A model generated the notes under the pieces. The model was not told the origin of the DNA, searched no databases, and worked only from the letters and a program-made list of their open reading frames with translations. Shown here in pieces: positions 1-11,419 of a stretch of 64,000 nucleotides of DNA (the stretch's first letter is position 1; every line of letters starts with the position of its first letter). Both the position numbers and the translations under genes were made by a program. The DNA comes from Rhizoctonia solani (lineage: Eukaryota > Basidiomycota > Agaricomycetes > Cantharellales > Ceratobasidiaceae), in assembly GCF_016906535.1 (NCBI RefSeq), contig NC_057380.1, forward strand, positions 1,178,001-1,242,000. The letters are read 5' to 3'.

Positions 1-1031
1 AGATGTTTGGCACGAGACTGAGCCTTGAAGATGGTAGACCTTTGCCCGACCCTGTGAGATTTCCAATCAAGTTGATCCAATGATGCCTGAGACACCGACG
101 CCACTGCCCTTGTAGCAGCTTCCAAAGTAATTGTATTAGGAGGAACGTCGTCGGCACTACTATATTCAATAGGCCTAGAAGGTGCTGGGGGAGTTATGTG
201 ACGTGTGGGTATGAGAAGGAGGGTTATTGGGAACTGGAGGTATTCACACTCGGCCACTATGGCGGCCGCCAGGTGCTGTACCAAGTTGGGCGGAGCGAAC
301 AGCTCAATTGTCTTTGCCTAATCGCCAGTGTTAGCTGCTGAGCTATTCATTTTTATTCTGTGTTATAACTTGCCAGGGTCTCCGCAGAAGGAGAGGTACT
401 CAAATATCGGATAGGATGGTCGTCTTGTATGCGGGGTTGGCCAGAGATGTATGCAAGGTAGGAATAAGAATCGACAACTATGATCCTATGGAGAGGTACC
501 AGTTCAGTTTATGAAAGAAGGTTGTAACTCATATTACGCACTGTTCGCTATCTCCTCGAGTTTCGAGAATTGACTGAGCGACAAGGTGCTGTGCGCCAAG
601 AGGAAGTCGATGGGTCAGTACAGCTACTAATCGCTTCGTATTGGTCCTCCAGTATTCCACGACCTTGTTAACTGGTTTTTTAGTTTGTCGACATTTTTTC
701 TGGTAGTAAATCGTACCAGAGTCTCATCTAATTGGATAGAACCAATTGTCTGTCCCTCAAATCCAGACAACCAATACCGTGCAATTGGCCCGCAGATGAT
801 CATCAGAGGTCCATGGTCTCCTTGAGGAAGATTTGACACAAGTTTGTAAGTAGGAGCCGCTCGATCAGGTCGAGAGCCGGGACTGTGTCCGATTTCATCT
901 TCTGAATCAGATTCGACCGCATAACGAGCAGGAGGCGCATCTTGCAAAGGATCAGTATCCTACCGAGCCAGAAGAGGGAATACAGCTAATGAGATCTCTG
1001 CAAGATAAGTGAGTCAGACATGACGAACCAT
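1..1031 (-). CDS. Proteasome assembly chaperone 1-like protein (PSMG1/Pba1 type), 3' end outside window
   Basis: I read a spliced minus-strand gene. A likely ATG at 1031-1029 is followed at once by an intron ending at 960. The next exon (959-717) begins DTDPLQDAPPARYAVES and is acidic. A 53-nt intron (716-664) leads to an exon containing EYWRTNTKRLVAVLTHR. Further exons hold IIVVDSYSYLAYIS and LFAPPNLVQHLAAAIVAEC, and the frame stays open to the window edge. The segment PPNLVQHLAAAIVAEC followed by a hydrophobic strand resembles the C-terminal half of PSMG1/Pba1, which pairs with Pba2 to assemble the 20S alpha ring in the cytosol. The match is from memory of the family and is modest. The start exon is only three bases and is the weakest part. 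The gene is divergent from the 5-phosphatase gene, about 110 bp away. Confidence 0.5.
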
Positions 1032-1141
1032 TCGTTTCACAAATATATAAGCGACAGAGATTGCTGGGAGCGTCGTCAGCAAGGAATAATGGTTCCGTGC
1101 CTTGGTCACGTGTGGATTGGTGTTTGATCGACAATCGTTCC
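1032..1141. promoter_or_regulatory. Short divergent promoter between the chaperone-like and 5-phosphatase genes
   Basis: Only about 110 bp separate the proposed start codons of two genes reading apart. The segment has an AT-rich TATATATTT-like stretch near 1041-1050. There is a CACGTG palindrome near 1108. The two genes probably share regulatory sequence. This is inferred from the gene models. Confidence 0.4.
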
Positions 1142-4100
1142 ATGGCTGACATCCACCAACTGCCGTCCCATAGTGAGCTATTTTTCAAACGGCGAGTAAA
1201 TAGAATTACTCACTGGCCAAGGTCCGTGGATTGCGGAGCAACTACCACCACTTTCTGCTGCATGGGCTGGCCAACCCGGAAATCAGGACGAAGACGTGAT
1301 TTTACTCCGACAACGATGGCTCAACGAGCAGTTAACCCAACAAGACACAGAGCTCAAGCACGTCCGTGATATCTCGTGGGTAAATAAAACATAGTCACAA
1401 ATTTTTCTATTGATTCTTGGCCTCAGTGTTCGTGTAGGTACATTCAATGTGAATGGACAAGACCCAAAAGAGTCTCTTCGTCCTTGGCTTTGCCCTCCGG
1501 ATACAACTACTGCGACTTCAGACTTGATAGTTTTGGGCTTTCAAGAATTAGATCTCAGCACAGAGGCTTTGCTCATAAGCACAACCACATTGAGAGAGGA
1601 TATTTGGTGTGAGGCACTGATGCGGGACTTGGCTGAATTGGGCGAAGAATATGTGAAGGTATGAGAAATCTTGTGACCGCTCTTGTATACTTATCGATTC
1701 TTGTACCCCCAAATAGTTGACTTCTAAACAATTAGTGGGAGTTTTGATTGTAGTGCTCATTCGACGACCAATCCTGCCACTTTTGGCTCCTTCCGGAGTT
1801 GCCTCGAGCAGTGCTGGAGTCGGGATATTAGGCACAATGGGTAACAAGGGCGGCGTAGCACTGCGGCTGCAACTATTGGACACAACACTGGTATTTATGA
1901 ACGCGCACCTCGCTGCCAGTGCACACGCTGTACCCCCACCCGATCCGAATCAAACCCAACCGGTATTCATCGGACGTGGTCCCATTCCAATGGATGCAGT
2001 TGTAGACAGGAGGAACGCAGATTATATTTCGTTGACCGGTGAGTTGTTTGAAAATAGTTCTGCAATCGAACCTAAGGGAGATTCAAGGACCAGGAGGGAG
2101 GCTTAACTTTACGTTATTACCTCGAACGCCAAGTGCTCTCCCCACTACAGTTGGATTCTGGGACAGTCATGTCGCTTTCTTCATGGTATGGAAACATGTA
2201 TATTCCGTATGCAGAGTGCTAACGAGTTATGAACGATCTCCTAGGGTGGTAGGTGCCTAAACTGATACTTTTTTGTGCCGTGTTGACATTTTATCAGACT
2301 TTAATTACCGAATAGACTTGTTAGACGATGAGATACGGGCATTTATTGAAGATCCAACTGACAAGGACTATACAACTCTGTTAAAATTCGACCAGGTAGG
2401 TAACACAGGCCTGAAGTACGATGCTATACTAATCATTTGTTAGCTCAAAGTTCAACAGCACTTTGGAAAAGCATTTGGTGGCATGATAGAAGGGCCCATT
2501 AGATTTAAACCGTGCGCTGTTTTGAATCAGAAAGCCCACACGTAACTCATACATCCTCAGAACATATCGATGCGTGATCGGAAAGAAAGAAGGACATTAC
2601 TGGGACGCCAAGTGGGTTCGCATGGATATTCTGCTGGCTGTCGCTCAACCATGTGTGTAGACGACGACCAGCCTGGACGGACAGGATCTTATACCAGACT
2701 GCTAGAGGCAAAGACAAGACCGTCCGACTCGTTGAGGATTCTTATCAAAGCTATCCGGCTATCTCTCTCAGTGACCACAAGCCTGTCTCCGCAGACTTTA
2801 TCGTGCAGGTATGTGGGAATATTCCTAGCCAGCCCGCGTTCATAACTGGGAAACAGGTGGAGGAAATGGATAGGGGCTTGGCCGAGACTCGTATGAAACA
2901 ATTGATCAAGAATCTCGGAAGATTGCCTCTGGAGGAAGATGTCCCTCGTATTCGGCTAAGCGATGATTTCATTGACTTTGTTGGCGTTAGGTAAGTTTGC
3001 CTCATATTTAATTCATTACCCTGTTAAATATGTAACTTTAGATACCTGAAGCCCCTTATTCAGGAACTAAAAATTCAGAACATCGGTTTTATTACAGCAT
3101 ACTGGCGGATAATTCCTTTGGAGAATGGCGGACCATTGCGTACTGATTTATTTCCCCCGATAGTAAGTGACTCTCTGACGCGAAATGGCTCGTAGATCCG
3201 GACTGGGTGACAATTCACCCGACGTCGGTAAGCTGTCATTTGGTTTCTTTAACTCTCATAATCTCATCCTTAAAAAAGGGTGTGCTGCTTCCGGGAGATT
3301 CTGTGGCCATTACTATCACCACTAGCATCACAAATGGCATCGCAGCTGAGCTAAATGCCGGGAACAAGAAACTTGAAGACATTGTGATTCTTCGGACCAT
3401 CCGAGGCAAAGATACTTTCCTGCCGATTAATGGGACGTGGAGTGAGTCAGCTGGCCTTTGGCGGAGGATTTCTGTTGAAAGGGTTCGACCTTAGCCCGAA
3501 CTTGCCTAGCATATAGCCCCACAGCGCTGGTTAGATTGCCTGGGCCTGTCAGAACATCCACAGTCTTGAAGAGCGCCCAGCTTCCTCCAGAAAAAGCATC
3601 AAGTTCCCCAAGAGAGTTAATGAGGCTCATCAATTGGCTGATGAAGAATAGTATTGAATTCGTGAGTATGATGTGAATCCTGGCCTCTTAGCTCTCTAAT
3701 ATTTTTCAAAGGATGATTTATTCGAGAAGCCAGGTGACACGAATATAGTTGACCAGATTGTTGAGGTATGTAGCACGTATTTTCTGATTCTGTTTTATAC
3801 TCGAACTGACTAACGACTAGGCGCTGGACACTGGTGCCGAGTTCCCCTTTGACGAGAAAACACCGGACCACGGGGTCGCACTTGCATTTGCGAGTGCTCT
3901 TCTATTGTTTTTAGAAGAAATGCCTGAGCCCGTTATACCGTACGGATTGTATGCACAGTGCGCGTTGACGAGTTCAAGAGAGCAAGCTTATGAGGTGTGC
4001 CTTCTGTATTTTTATTATCTAAATGCCTCGCTTGAAGCTAAATGGAAACTTTCAGATTTTGGATACTCTCCCTGGGTTAAATGCGAATGTAAGAACAAGT

Positions 4101-4386
4101 ATTATGTTCAAAGGGGACCACACTCATGCTATATGTCTAGATGTGGATTTCAATCACTGCATTCCTTCATTACTTTTGTCAACAAGACAGGAGAGCGAAA
4201 AACACAGACGCTACGCGAAAAATAGGTATGTTTCACCGGCTGAAACGTTTCCTTTTGTTAAATATCCACTTAGCGAGGATATTCGCCGAGGTACTATGGT
4301 TTGATTCGATGACTATGCCATTAGCCAATCGTTTGTCGCCCTTGACAAGGGTCGGGTTTTTGATGTTTTTTATTACTCCCCATTAA
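1142..4386 (+). CDS. Inositol polyphosphate 5-phosphatase with C-terminal ASH and RhoGAP domains (OCRL/INPP5B type)
   Basis: The enzyme class removes the 5-phosphate from PI(4,5)P2 and related lipids on Golgi/endosomal membranes. Conserved steps appear in order: GTFNVNGQ (exon 1427-1658), FQELDLS, GNKGGVALRL and NAHLAA (exon 1717-2038), DRRNADY, the composite GDFNYRID (2183-2310), PAWTDRIL (about 2669) and SDHKPVSAD (about 2773). Next come an ASH-like beta region (3040-3440) and a RhoGAP-like region from about 3520: LPGPVRTS, EALDTGAEFPFDE, LPGLNAN, WISITAFLHYF and RIFAEVLW, ending at TAA 4384-4386. I choose ATG 1142 because exon 1142-1172 splices in frame to PWIAEQLPPL (from 1222). Introns are 48-70 nt, with at least 15 exons. 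The GAP arginine finger is not evident, as in OCRL, so GAP activity is doubtful. The domain order is clear; exact exon borders past 3000 are approximate. Confidence 0.85.
2245..2248 (+). other. 4-nt microexon (GGTG) in the 5-phosphatase gene
   Basis: Exon 2088-2185 ends in ...FFM. A 59-nt intron (2186-2244, gtatgg to ctag) is followed by only GGTG. A second intron (2249-2297, 49 nt, gtaggt to tcag) then leads to ACTTTAATTACCGA. Joined, the codons read M-GGT-GAC-TTT-AAT-TAC-CGA, giving the family motif GDFNYR. Without the four bases the Gly and the first base of the Asp codon are lost and the frame shifts. The evidence is frame plus a strongly conserved motif. Confidence 0.75.
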
Positions 4387-5217
4387 TTGACAATAAACAC
4401 ATGCTTGCGGATCAGACTAGTGGGACTCCTGCGAAAGTCAACGATCTACCTTCAGCACATATATGCCCCGCTCTCCTTGGACCATTTCCATCGTAATTTT
4501 TGCGCTGCTAGACTAAGGCGGACATTTGATTGAGAGCATCTGCCTAAAGATGTACATAGTTTTCCTGTTACCTCGTTGAAACACTTGTGAGCACCGACTC
4601 ACGAAACCTCAAACTAGTATTACGAGATGGCTCCAGCCGAAAACAAAGCATGGTATTGCATTCGTATAGCAACGTAAAGTCCCACAAATAGCTATATCAA
4701 AAAAACAGGCGGGAAAAATTGCGAGGAGCATGTAATTAGTACCAAGGTTTCCCGTATCTAACGACAAACAAGACAGCATGCATATACAATAACAACCAAA
4801 ATATATAGAAAGAAATTTTTCAAGGCGGCAGCTAGTTGGTTGGAAACCAGTCGGTTCAAGACGGCCGCCAATTGGTAGGAAGTGCCCATAGTTTTTGCGA
4901 AATAGGGGTTAACCAATGCTGAATTCCGGATTTGGGGACAATATAGGCATGCCATGCGGTGGGGAAGGTGTCTATAGTTCGTGCGGCGCGCAATGGATTT
5001 GCGTCCCCACCGTAGAGGACAGGGTAAAGTGGGTCCAGATACACGTTGGTGGCATGATGAGATAGTGCACTACAGCTGCGGAGGTTAGATGGAAATACGG
5101 ATGGATAGTAATTCATGACGCACTAGAGAGCAAGCCAGACACAGAGCGCCGAAAGCAGAAAGGAGAAAATTATCCAAACGATCGAGCGTTGTTTAACCGG
5201 AACCTGTGTTGCATAGT
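4387..5217. other. Convergent intergenic region with a possible alternative exon
   Basis: These 830 bp lie between two converging genes and should hold both 3' UTRs. The only coding-like stretch is an open minus frame at 5122-4856 (ATG at 5116; contains YLDPLYPVLYGGDANPLRA). It is preceded by a pyrimidine-rich tract ending CTCTCTAG. A splice from GTGGGT at 5253 would join it in frame to the last exon of the neighbouring minus gene. I treat it as a candidate alternative C-terminus, not a called gene. Confidence 0.25.
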
Positions 5218-8200
5218 TTAGTTTGGTTTGGTAAATAGGTCTGTGTGACCCACCTCGACAACCGCAACCTTGTCCTTTGGTCCTCGTGCCTTTCGCAATT
5301 GCTCCAATCTTTCACGTTCAGCCCGGGCGGCAGCAGACATCTGAACAATCTGATCCGTCTCAACCTTGCCTTCGTCTCCTTGTGGAACTGGTTGTTGGCT
5401 ATTCACAACCAGAAATTAGTCTTGCGCAAGCTAGGGGACAACGACGGACATACCTCTCAGTGTCTAAATCCCTCGCCAGCATGGCAGCCTGTTGCTGCAT
5501 CCTCTGCAAAATCTCCTTGCCCTTCTGTGACATCATGGGAGGGAGTTGAGGATCCGAATGTCGTGCCTGCAAAGGCGGTGCCGACGTAGGAGGCAAAGAA
5601 ACAACACTTGGAATCGCAGGAGACGAGACTTGACTCGCCAACGGAGAAGGTTTACGAGGCGGCTTGACTTCGGCCGGTTTCTTATCTTCTCGAGCAGGTG
5701 GATTCCAGCGTGTAGCGATGGGAGTCGCAGCCGAGTCGATTTCGTCCCTTGGTACAGAGGTATTCACTTCGACCCGTGGAAGAGCGGTTCCCAGCGTATT
5801 GCTCCTGCTTCTCGTTTGGATAGGGCGAGGAACTTCGAGCTTGTCCGACTGGACCGGAACCGACTCGAGTCCAAGAAGGCTGGCGCCGGGGGGTTCCTTG
5901 GCTGCCTGGGGTTCGGGTACCCCTGGGCTGGGGATTCGCAATGACATTGTGCTCGCACGTGGGGTATTCTCGGACCCACTGCCACCGCTGCCTGGACTGG
6001 ACTCGCGAGCGATGCGATTGACTCTTGTATTGACCTGGACATTTCCCTTCAACATCCGAGCTTGGAACTCAGAGGAAATACTCACAGAAGGGCGAACAGG
6101 AGGAACAACAACTGAGTGCTCATCATCCGACGGTGGCTCTGGCAAAGGAGGAAGTGTATCCATGAACGAAATCGTAGGTGATTCGGGTTGAGCAAACGTA
6201 AGGTGCTTGGGAGAGCCGGGATGTGACTCTTCTTCAGAAGCAGGCTCAACACGTTCTTTACCAGTCGAGCTTCGCCTTTCGTTCCTCACAGTCGTTTCCT
6301 TATCTTCACCCAAGCTTCGCCTCCTCGACGAGTCCCTGCGTTCTCTCGACGACTCGACGGTAGTGCTCTCCCCGACCATTCCCTCCCCAAACATGATTGA
6401 GGTTTCTTGCGGTGGGTGCAACTGAAGTTTGGGAACGGATTCCGACCGAACCGGTGGGACTTGGCCTCGCTTTGGGGGCGGAGGCGTAGTTCCACGCTGA
6501 AGAGATCTGCTCGGCGGGGGTGGAGAATCGGGTAGTGGGATAGATCGCGAGGGAGAAGGCGGGCTCGGGCTTTCAGGCCTGGTGAGCTCCTCGACCTCGG
6601 TTTCTTCTTGCAAGTCTTCAATGGATGTTGGCGCCGCTGCCACTCGAGTACGCTCTCACCTACAAGCCAAAACGTGAGCATCTTTTCACAATCGACGAGA
6701 CAAACTTACTCATTTCGTCATCCTCGAAACCAGCGCCCAATGGCTCGCGTCCCAGCTGATCCAAACTAGGCCCGCCGCCCGAAGTATACGACCCGCCGAG
6801 ATGAACCGAGTGGGGGCGAGGTTTCCCGTTCCCGTTCCGTTCGCGCACGGGGCTGGTCATGCTCACATCAGATCCACCAGCGCTCCCGCCGCTCACAACG
6901 CGCTTTCGTCCGCCGGGAGCAGGCGTTCCCCTCGTTCGAAGATTGGCCAAACCAAACGCGCGAGAGTTGGTAGGTCGACCCCAGTCGCGCTCCCGAAGCG
7001 CTTTGTACTCTTGAGGGGACACGAGTTCGGCCGATTTGCGAGTGGACAGTTTGCGTGGCGAGCCCATGGGTGACACCCCGTGTTCTGAACCCGTTGCGGA
7101 CGGCGAGCCTGTGAAGCTCAATGAATGGCGCATTGCTGCGGAGCTTGGCTTGCTGGGTGTTTTGAGGGATGATGTGCGGATGAGGCCGGGGGAACGGCCA
7201 ACAGATGCCGACGCCGACGGCGAACCACGGGGGTCCCAGCCAGGTTTCGCCGCCTGTTCCTCTGCGATGCTCAACTTCCGGCGCCTCCTTTGCTCGGTAT
7301 CTTCATCGCTCCGGCGCTTCCGTTGCTACTCGACACCTCGCTCGTGCCCTTGCGGGTATACCCCGCAAACGAGGGCGTAGATGGCCTCGACCGACCGCCC
7401 GTGCTATTCCGTTCGGGGCTCAAGCCAGAAAGATACGAGTGCACGGTGTCCATTTGATCATGTCTCATACGGAGATTGGCATGAGTGAGTTTGGGGAGCT
7501 GTTTACCCCATCCACGTTCACGATCGACGTCATATTCAGGCGGTGTACCTTTGTGGGCCAGGGCGCTTGTGGCTCGTGTGCGCGAAGGAGTGGTTGTGCC
7601 GGGGTTGGGGCCGGACCCGAGTGCGCTTACTGCGCGTGTTCGGGAGGGGGTCATGGCAGGCGTAGAGCGAACCATATGAGAGGGTGAACTTCCGACCGAA
7701 GAGCGTGGGCTGTAGCTCATCGAGACTCGAGGAATGCGCGAGGGCGTTACGGGTGGTAGGAGACTCGTACGGGGAGAGGCGGGTGATTGAGGACCAGCCC
7801 CAGGAGATGATGGGCGAGGAATGCGACTCTTTGGTGGTGAGCCTATGCGACTGGTGGGATGGTCGGGAGCATCTTGAGAAGATGAGGGAAAGGCAACGTC
7901 CGAACGAGAGTGTTTGGAAGTGGGTGGTTTATCGTTGGGAGGGGTGGGTTTGGATACAGGTGGAATAGTTGCGGCTTTGGATGGTGCGGGGCCAGACCTT
8001 GAACCCGACGAGGGGGAGGCCTTGGCCATGGGAAGACGCGAGCGGCCGGAAATAGAGAGCCGACTGGTTGGGCGATTGGTCTTGTTGGGAGAGACAGGTG
8101 GTCGCTGAGTCTCATCTCCGGTCGTGGCAGTCGAGCCGCTCTTTTCGTGCAGACTGCGCTGGTACGAATCCTCCTCGTCTTGGATAGCTTGCATGAGTTT

Positions 8201-9202
8201 GGAGCCGCTCCCACTTCCGCTCCCGCTCCCGCCTGAAGAGCCGAGCTCGGGTTTGCGTATGGGTTTGCGACCATCAATGTTAGGCAAGCTCATGACGCTC
8301 CCTTCTGGCATGACGTTTTCCCAGCTGCCACTAATTGGTCGTACAGGGCGCTTCGTGGGGCTTTCCGGGGGTGGGGGGCTTGAGCTTCGTAAGAGGTCGT
8401 TTTCCTGGTGGAGCAAGTCGTCTGAATCGTCATCCATACGATTGCGATCAAAGTCTTCACGGTCGGTGTCATCAAACTCGAGTCCATCGTCTGGAATGCC
8501 TGCAAGTCGGTCGGCAATTGAGGCAGATTGGAGACTGGGGCCCCTGGGGATGACTGGAGGTCGCTGGCGTGGAGTGGCTCCGACAGTAGACTGTGATGTG
8601 CTCGATACACTGGGGGCAAAGTCGACGTGGGAAACAGTGAGAGCGGGCACTTGGCCTAGGTCTTCGTCCATCAGATTCGATCCATCGTCATAGACATTCA
8701 GTCGACTCTGGCTCGCCTGGCCGCGAGTAGTAAGCAGCGACCGAGCAGAACGGTCCCAACCAGTGAGGTCGCTTGTCGCATCAGATGCAGTCTCCAGTCG
8801 CTGTCGGAGTGCATTGAATGATGCCGCTGCTGGTGGAACACGAGCTACGGGTGTGGAGTCTGTTTGGTGATGAGCCATGTGCGAATAAGAAAAAGAAAAG
8901 AAAAAGAAAAAGAACGGACCAACAGTGCTCGCATCATCTCCGTCGTTGGTCGAAAGAATATCGCTGTCGATTGAGAGTCCACGGGGTCTGTTTATTCTGG
9001 AGGAAGGCGTCGGGATGTTCGTTCGCGCACGGGCAAATATGTCGCGCACAGACGCACTCGCCACGCTCTCGTTGTCTCGTTCTCGCTCCCCCTTGTTTCC
9101 CCCAACATCCCGTTCCGTCCCAGTCCGGATATCCACCTGCTTCATCAGCTCCCGCAGGTTGGTCGCTAGCTGCCGACCCGGTCGCTCCTCCGCGTCTGCC
9201 AT
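5218..9202 (-). CDS. Large disordered Ser/Pro-rich protein with SxIP-like motifs
   Basis: Five exons, 9202-8920, 8859-7362, 7308-6710, 6654-5454 and 5398-5218, sum to 3,762 nt (1,253 residues plus stop) with consistent phases. The first intron (60 nt) is in frame and carries a C/T-rich tract. The others are 53-55 nt. Residues 1-95 are charged (MADAEERPGRQLATNLREL). The body is low-complexity S, P, R and T with no recognised domain. Two SRIP motifs in basic Ser/Pro context (KSRIPRPSS and PSRIPRVSM) resemble SxIP motifs that bind EB1 at microtubule plus ends, and LRIPSPG and GRSRLPMA are similar. The C-terminus has a short helical segment (KGKEILQRMQQQAAMLARDL) and a charged tail (AAARAERERLEQLRKAR). 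A cytoskeletal scaffold is an inference from motifs only. Confidence 0.7.
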
Positions 9203-10627
9203 CGAGTTTGCCAGCTATGGGTCTATGGGGGATAACTCTGATGCACTCTCGTTCAAAACACACGAGGCATCACGTGTTCCCATGTGTATCCCAGGTGGCT
9301 GTGCTGGCTTTGTTTTCCCCCGATCACAAAGGGCGTTGAAATGAGCCTGGGGGCGCGTGAATTCGAAACACAATGCCTACAGAAACAATCCATCCTACGC
9401 CCAAAACAAGCGACTTGCGACACGGCTTTGAGACGAATGTTTGGAATGAACGCCAGAGAGTTGGTTTTATCGGAGAGCAGAAGCTTGACAGTCATGAATT
9501 GGATTTCCCACGGCTCATCAATTCATGAGCCCCTGCCGTCTATTCCAGACTGATATCGCCCTGCATGCAATCGGGCTCAACAAAGTTACCGACTTCTAAT
9601 CATCACTTCACGTAGCTCTCCTTTCCATCCAATTATCCTGCGTCAAAATACATATGCTCTACTAGAGTATGAACCCCCAAGACCCTGGTACGCGGATGAT
9701 CTAGTACCAACATTATCAACCAAGGCGTACTTTTATTCATTCAATCGGCAATCAAGAATATAATAGCACTCGCCTTTTGGTGCTCGCCTTTCACCAGTCA
9801 CCGTACCACCTTTCACTTTTGTCGACCCTTTACTGTGAATTTTTTTTTTAATTTTTTTAAAAGCTTTGGAGTTACTTATACTACCTTGATATCACAATAA
9901 TACCGGACAAAACTACTCACAAGGTTTATATACCATGCATCCAAGATAACAGTTTGTCCAGATAGAACGGGATCAGGTATTAGAACCAAGAGTTAGCGAC
10001 CTTCTCCTTCGCCTTGTGCTAATTCTCGAGCGGCCCGGCATTCCCAGTAGCATGTGCTGGTCTCAGAATGTATCGAGAGTAGAATAATTGATAGCACCCA
10101 TGCACATAGGCTTATGACGTCAAAGTAGGGAAATAGATCCCAACGTGGATTCGAACAAACGAGCTGAGTCAATGAATTCGATGGGAAGCTGTGTCTATGA
10201 CTGTGATGCCTTGCGTGCATTAGACCTCGTCAGTTTGGGCTATAATGATAACTCCAATGCTTCCCTACCAAAAATTAAGTTCATATCCAGGTTTTGTGAT
10301 TTTCGTGGACTCGGAGGCACCACCACTTGAATTATCTGACAACGGTCTGTGTATGCGCGTGATCATGGTTGTTATGATTTTAGTTCTCGGTCGGCTTTAG
10401 AGTTACACAACAGCCGGACTAAAACTAAGTCGATTCCATGTACATGGTATACATATGTATAGATGGAGTACATCTTTCCAGGCAGCCGTGTAATGAACTA
10501 CACTTTGCGCCTAGCACCTGCATATCTTCTCGTATCCCATGTTTTGGTAAGAGGGAACGCCGGTGTTCACCCTATTTTCAAAGGAAAACTTAAGCCATGG
10601 CCAGGAACGCGTAGAATGGCAGGCTAC
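9203..10627. other. Intergenic region, no gene seen
   Basis: About 1.4 kb upstream of the SxIP-like gene and downstream of the small secreted-peptide gene. I find no reading frame with coding character in either direction. There is an A/T-rich run near 9840-9862. The left part presumably contains the promoter of the minus-strand gene ending at 5218. Confidence 0.5.
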
Positions 10628-10840
10628 TCACCACTTGCAGCAGAGATCACAGCACGCTTGAGTTCCTTTTTGACACTGAGCTGGAGGGTATTCGGACCCG
10701 CAAACCGCTGTAGCCAGTCATGAGTTATCTATCCGCCCACTCTGGGTCATTTCCTACTACTCACCACGCTCGTCAATGGCTACACCCATCGCGAGTGTGC
10801 TGAGAGCAGTAACCATAGCGATAACGGCGGTAAAACGCAT
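10628..10840 (-). CDS. Small secreted cysteine-rich peptide (51 residues, two exons)
   Basis: ATG at 10840 starts a typical signal peptide (MRFTAVIAMVTALSTLAMG, then VAIDER). Exon 1 is 10840-10765. A 57-nt GT-AG intron (10764-10708) leads to exon 2, 10707-10628. The mature part has six cysteines spaced C-x8-C-x6-CC-x2-CC and ends CCKW before TGA. A TATA-like box lies about 70 bp upstream. I recognise no family. Length, signal and cysteine density resemble fungal small secreted proteins such as effectors, hydrophobin-like or defensin-like peptides. A GTGAGT follows the last Trp codon and could be a further donor, but splicing there to the AG at about 10578 would still give a stop after Trp. 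Confidence 0.6.
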
Positions 10841-10907
10841 AATGTGAAAGGCGAAGGATAACGAACGCAAGAGTAGGTGTAGGTGAGAGTAACTGGGTCG
10901 TTGCGTT

Positions 10908-10920
10908 GCTGTATTTATAC
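10908..10920 (-). promoter_or_regulatory. TATA-like box upstream of the secreted-peptide gene
   Basis: On the minus strand the sequence reads GTATAAATAC, about 70 nt upstream of the ATG at 10840, with a pyrimidine-rich leader between. Position and match fit a core promoter of a strongly regulated gene. Confidence 0.5.
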
Positions 10921-11419
10921 GCTGGGCTGCATTTACTCGGTTATTTACATGAGAGCGTAGACCATGCGTTATGCGGAGTACATTCTGATTCATTCGGAAA
11001 AAGAACGGCCAGCTGACTGCCGAGCACTGGGACAGCTCCATAGAAGGCGGAATTTAGTCGTATACATGCGCCTGAACAGCAATCAATGCACATGGTATGT
11101 ACTCGTATGACCAAATTCTCACTGGAATCGTTGTTTAAGCTGCTGGGGTGGATCTTTATCAGGGTTTTCCGCTGGCGGCCGTCTTCTATATTCAACTGAG
11201 GCGCTGGTTCTTGAGGATCATGTGATATCGTCCGTACTATCCACGCTCCTAAAAGAAGTTATGGGAGTCTGAGAGGGAAAAATTGCAACACGGAGCTCAC
11301 CTTTCGCTTAATCGAAGACCAAGCTTCCATAATTGGATGCTATATTCATTCAGTCGACTGGACTACCCAACTCGATTCGCTATATGTGCATAAACAATCG
11401 CACTAACAGCAGCCCTGTA
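10921..11419. other. Intergenic region, no gene seen
   Basis: About 500 bp between the secreted-peptide promoter and the foldback element. No coding frame, RNA gene or repeat was recognised. Confidence 0.4.

Noticed and set aside
7200..8700. Long plus-strand frames opposite the SxIP-like gene
   Set aside because: They mirror low-complexity Ser/Pro/Arg codons of the real minus gene, and only the minus frames splice into one consistent model.
10130..10240. Minus-strand GTTCGAATCC resembling a tRNA T-loop
   Set aside because: The bases around it cannot form the five-pair T stem, and no anticodon or acceptor stem fits.
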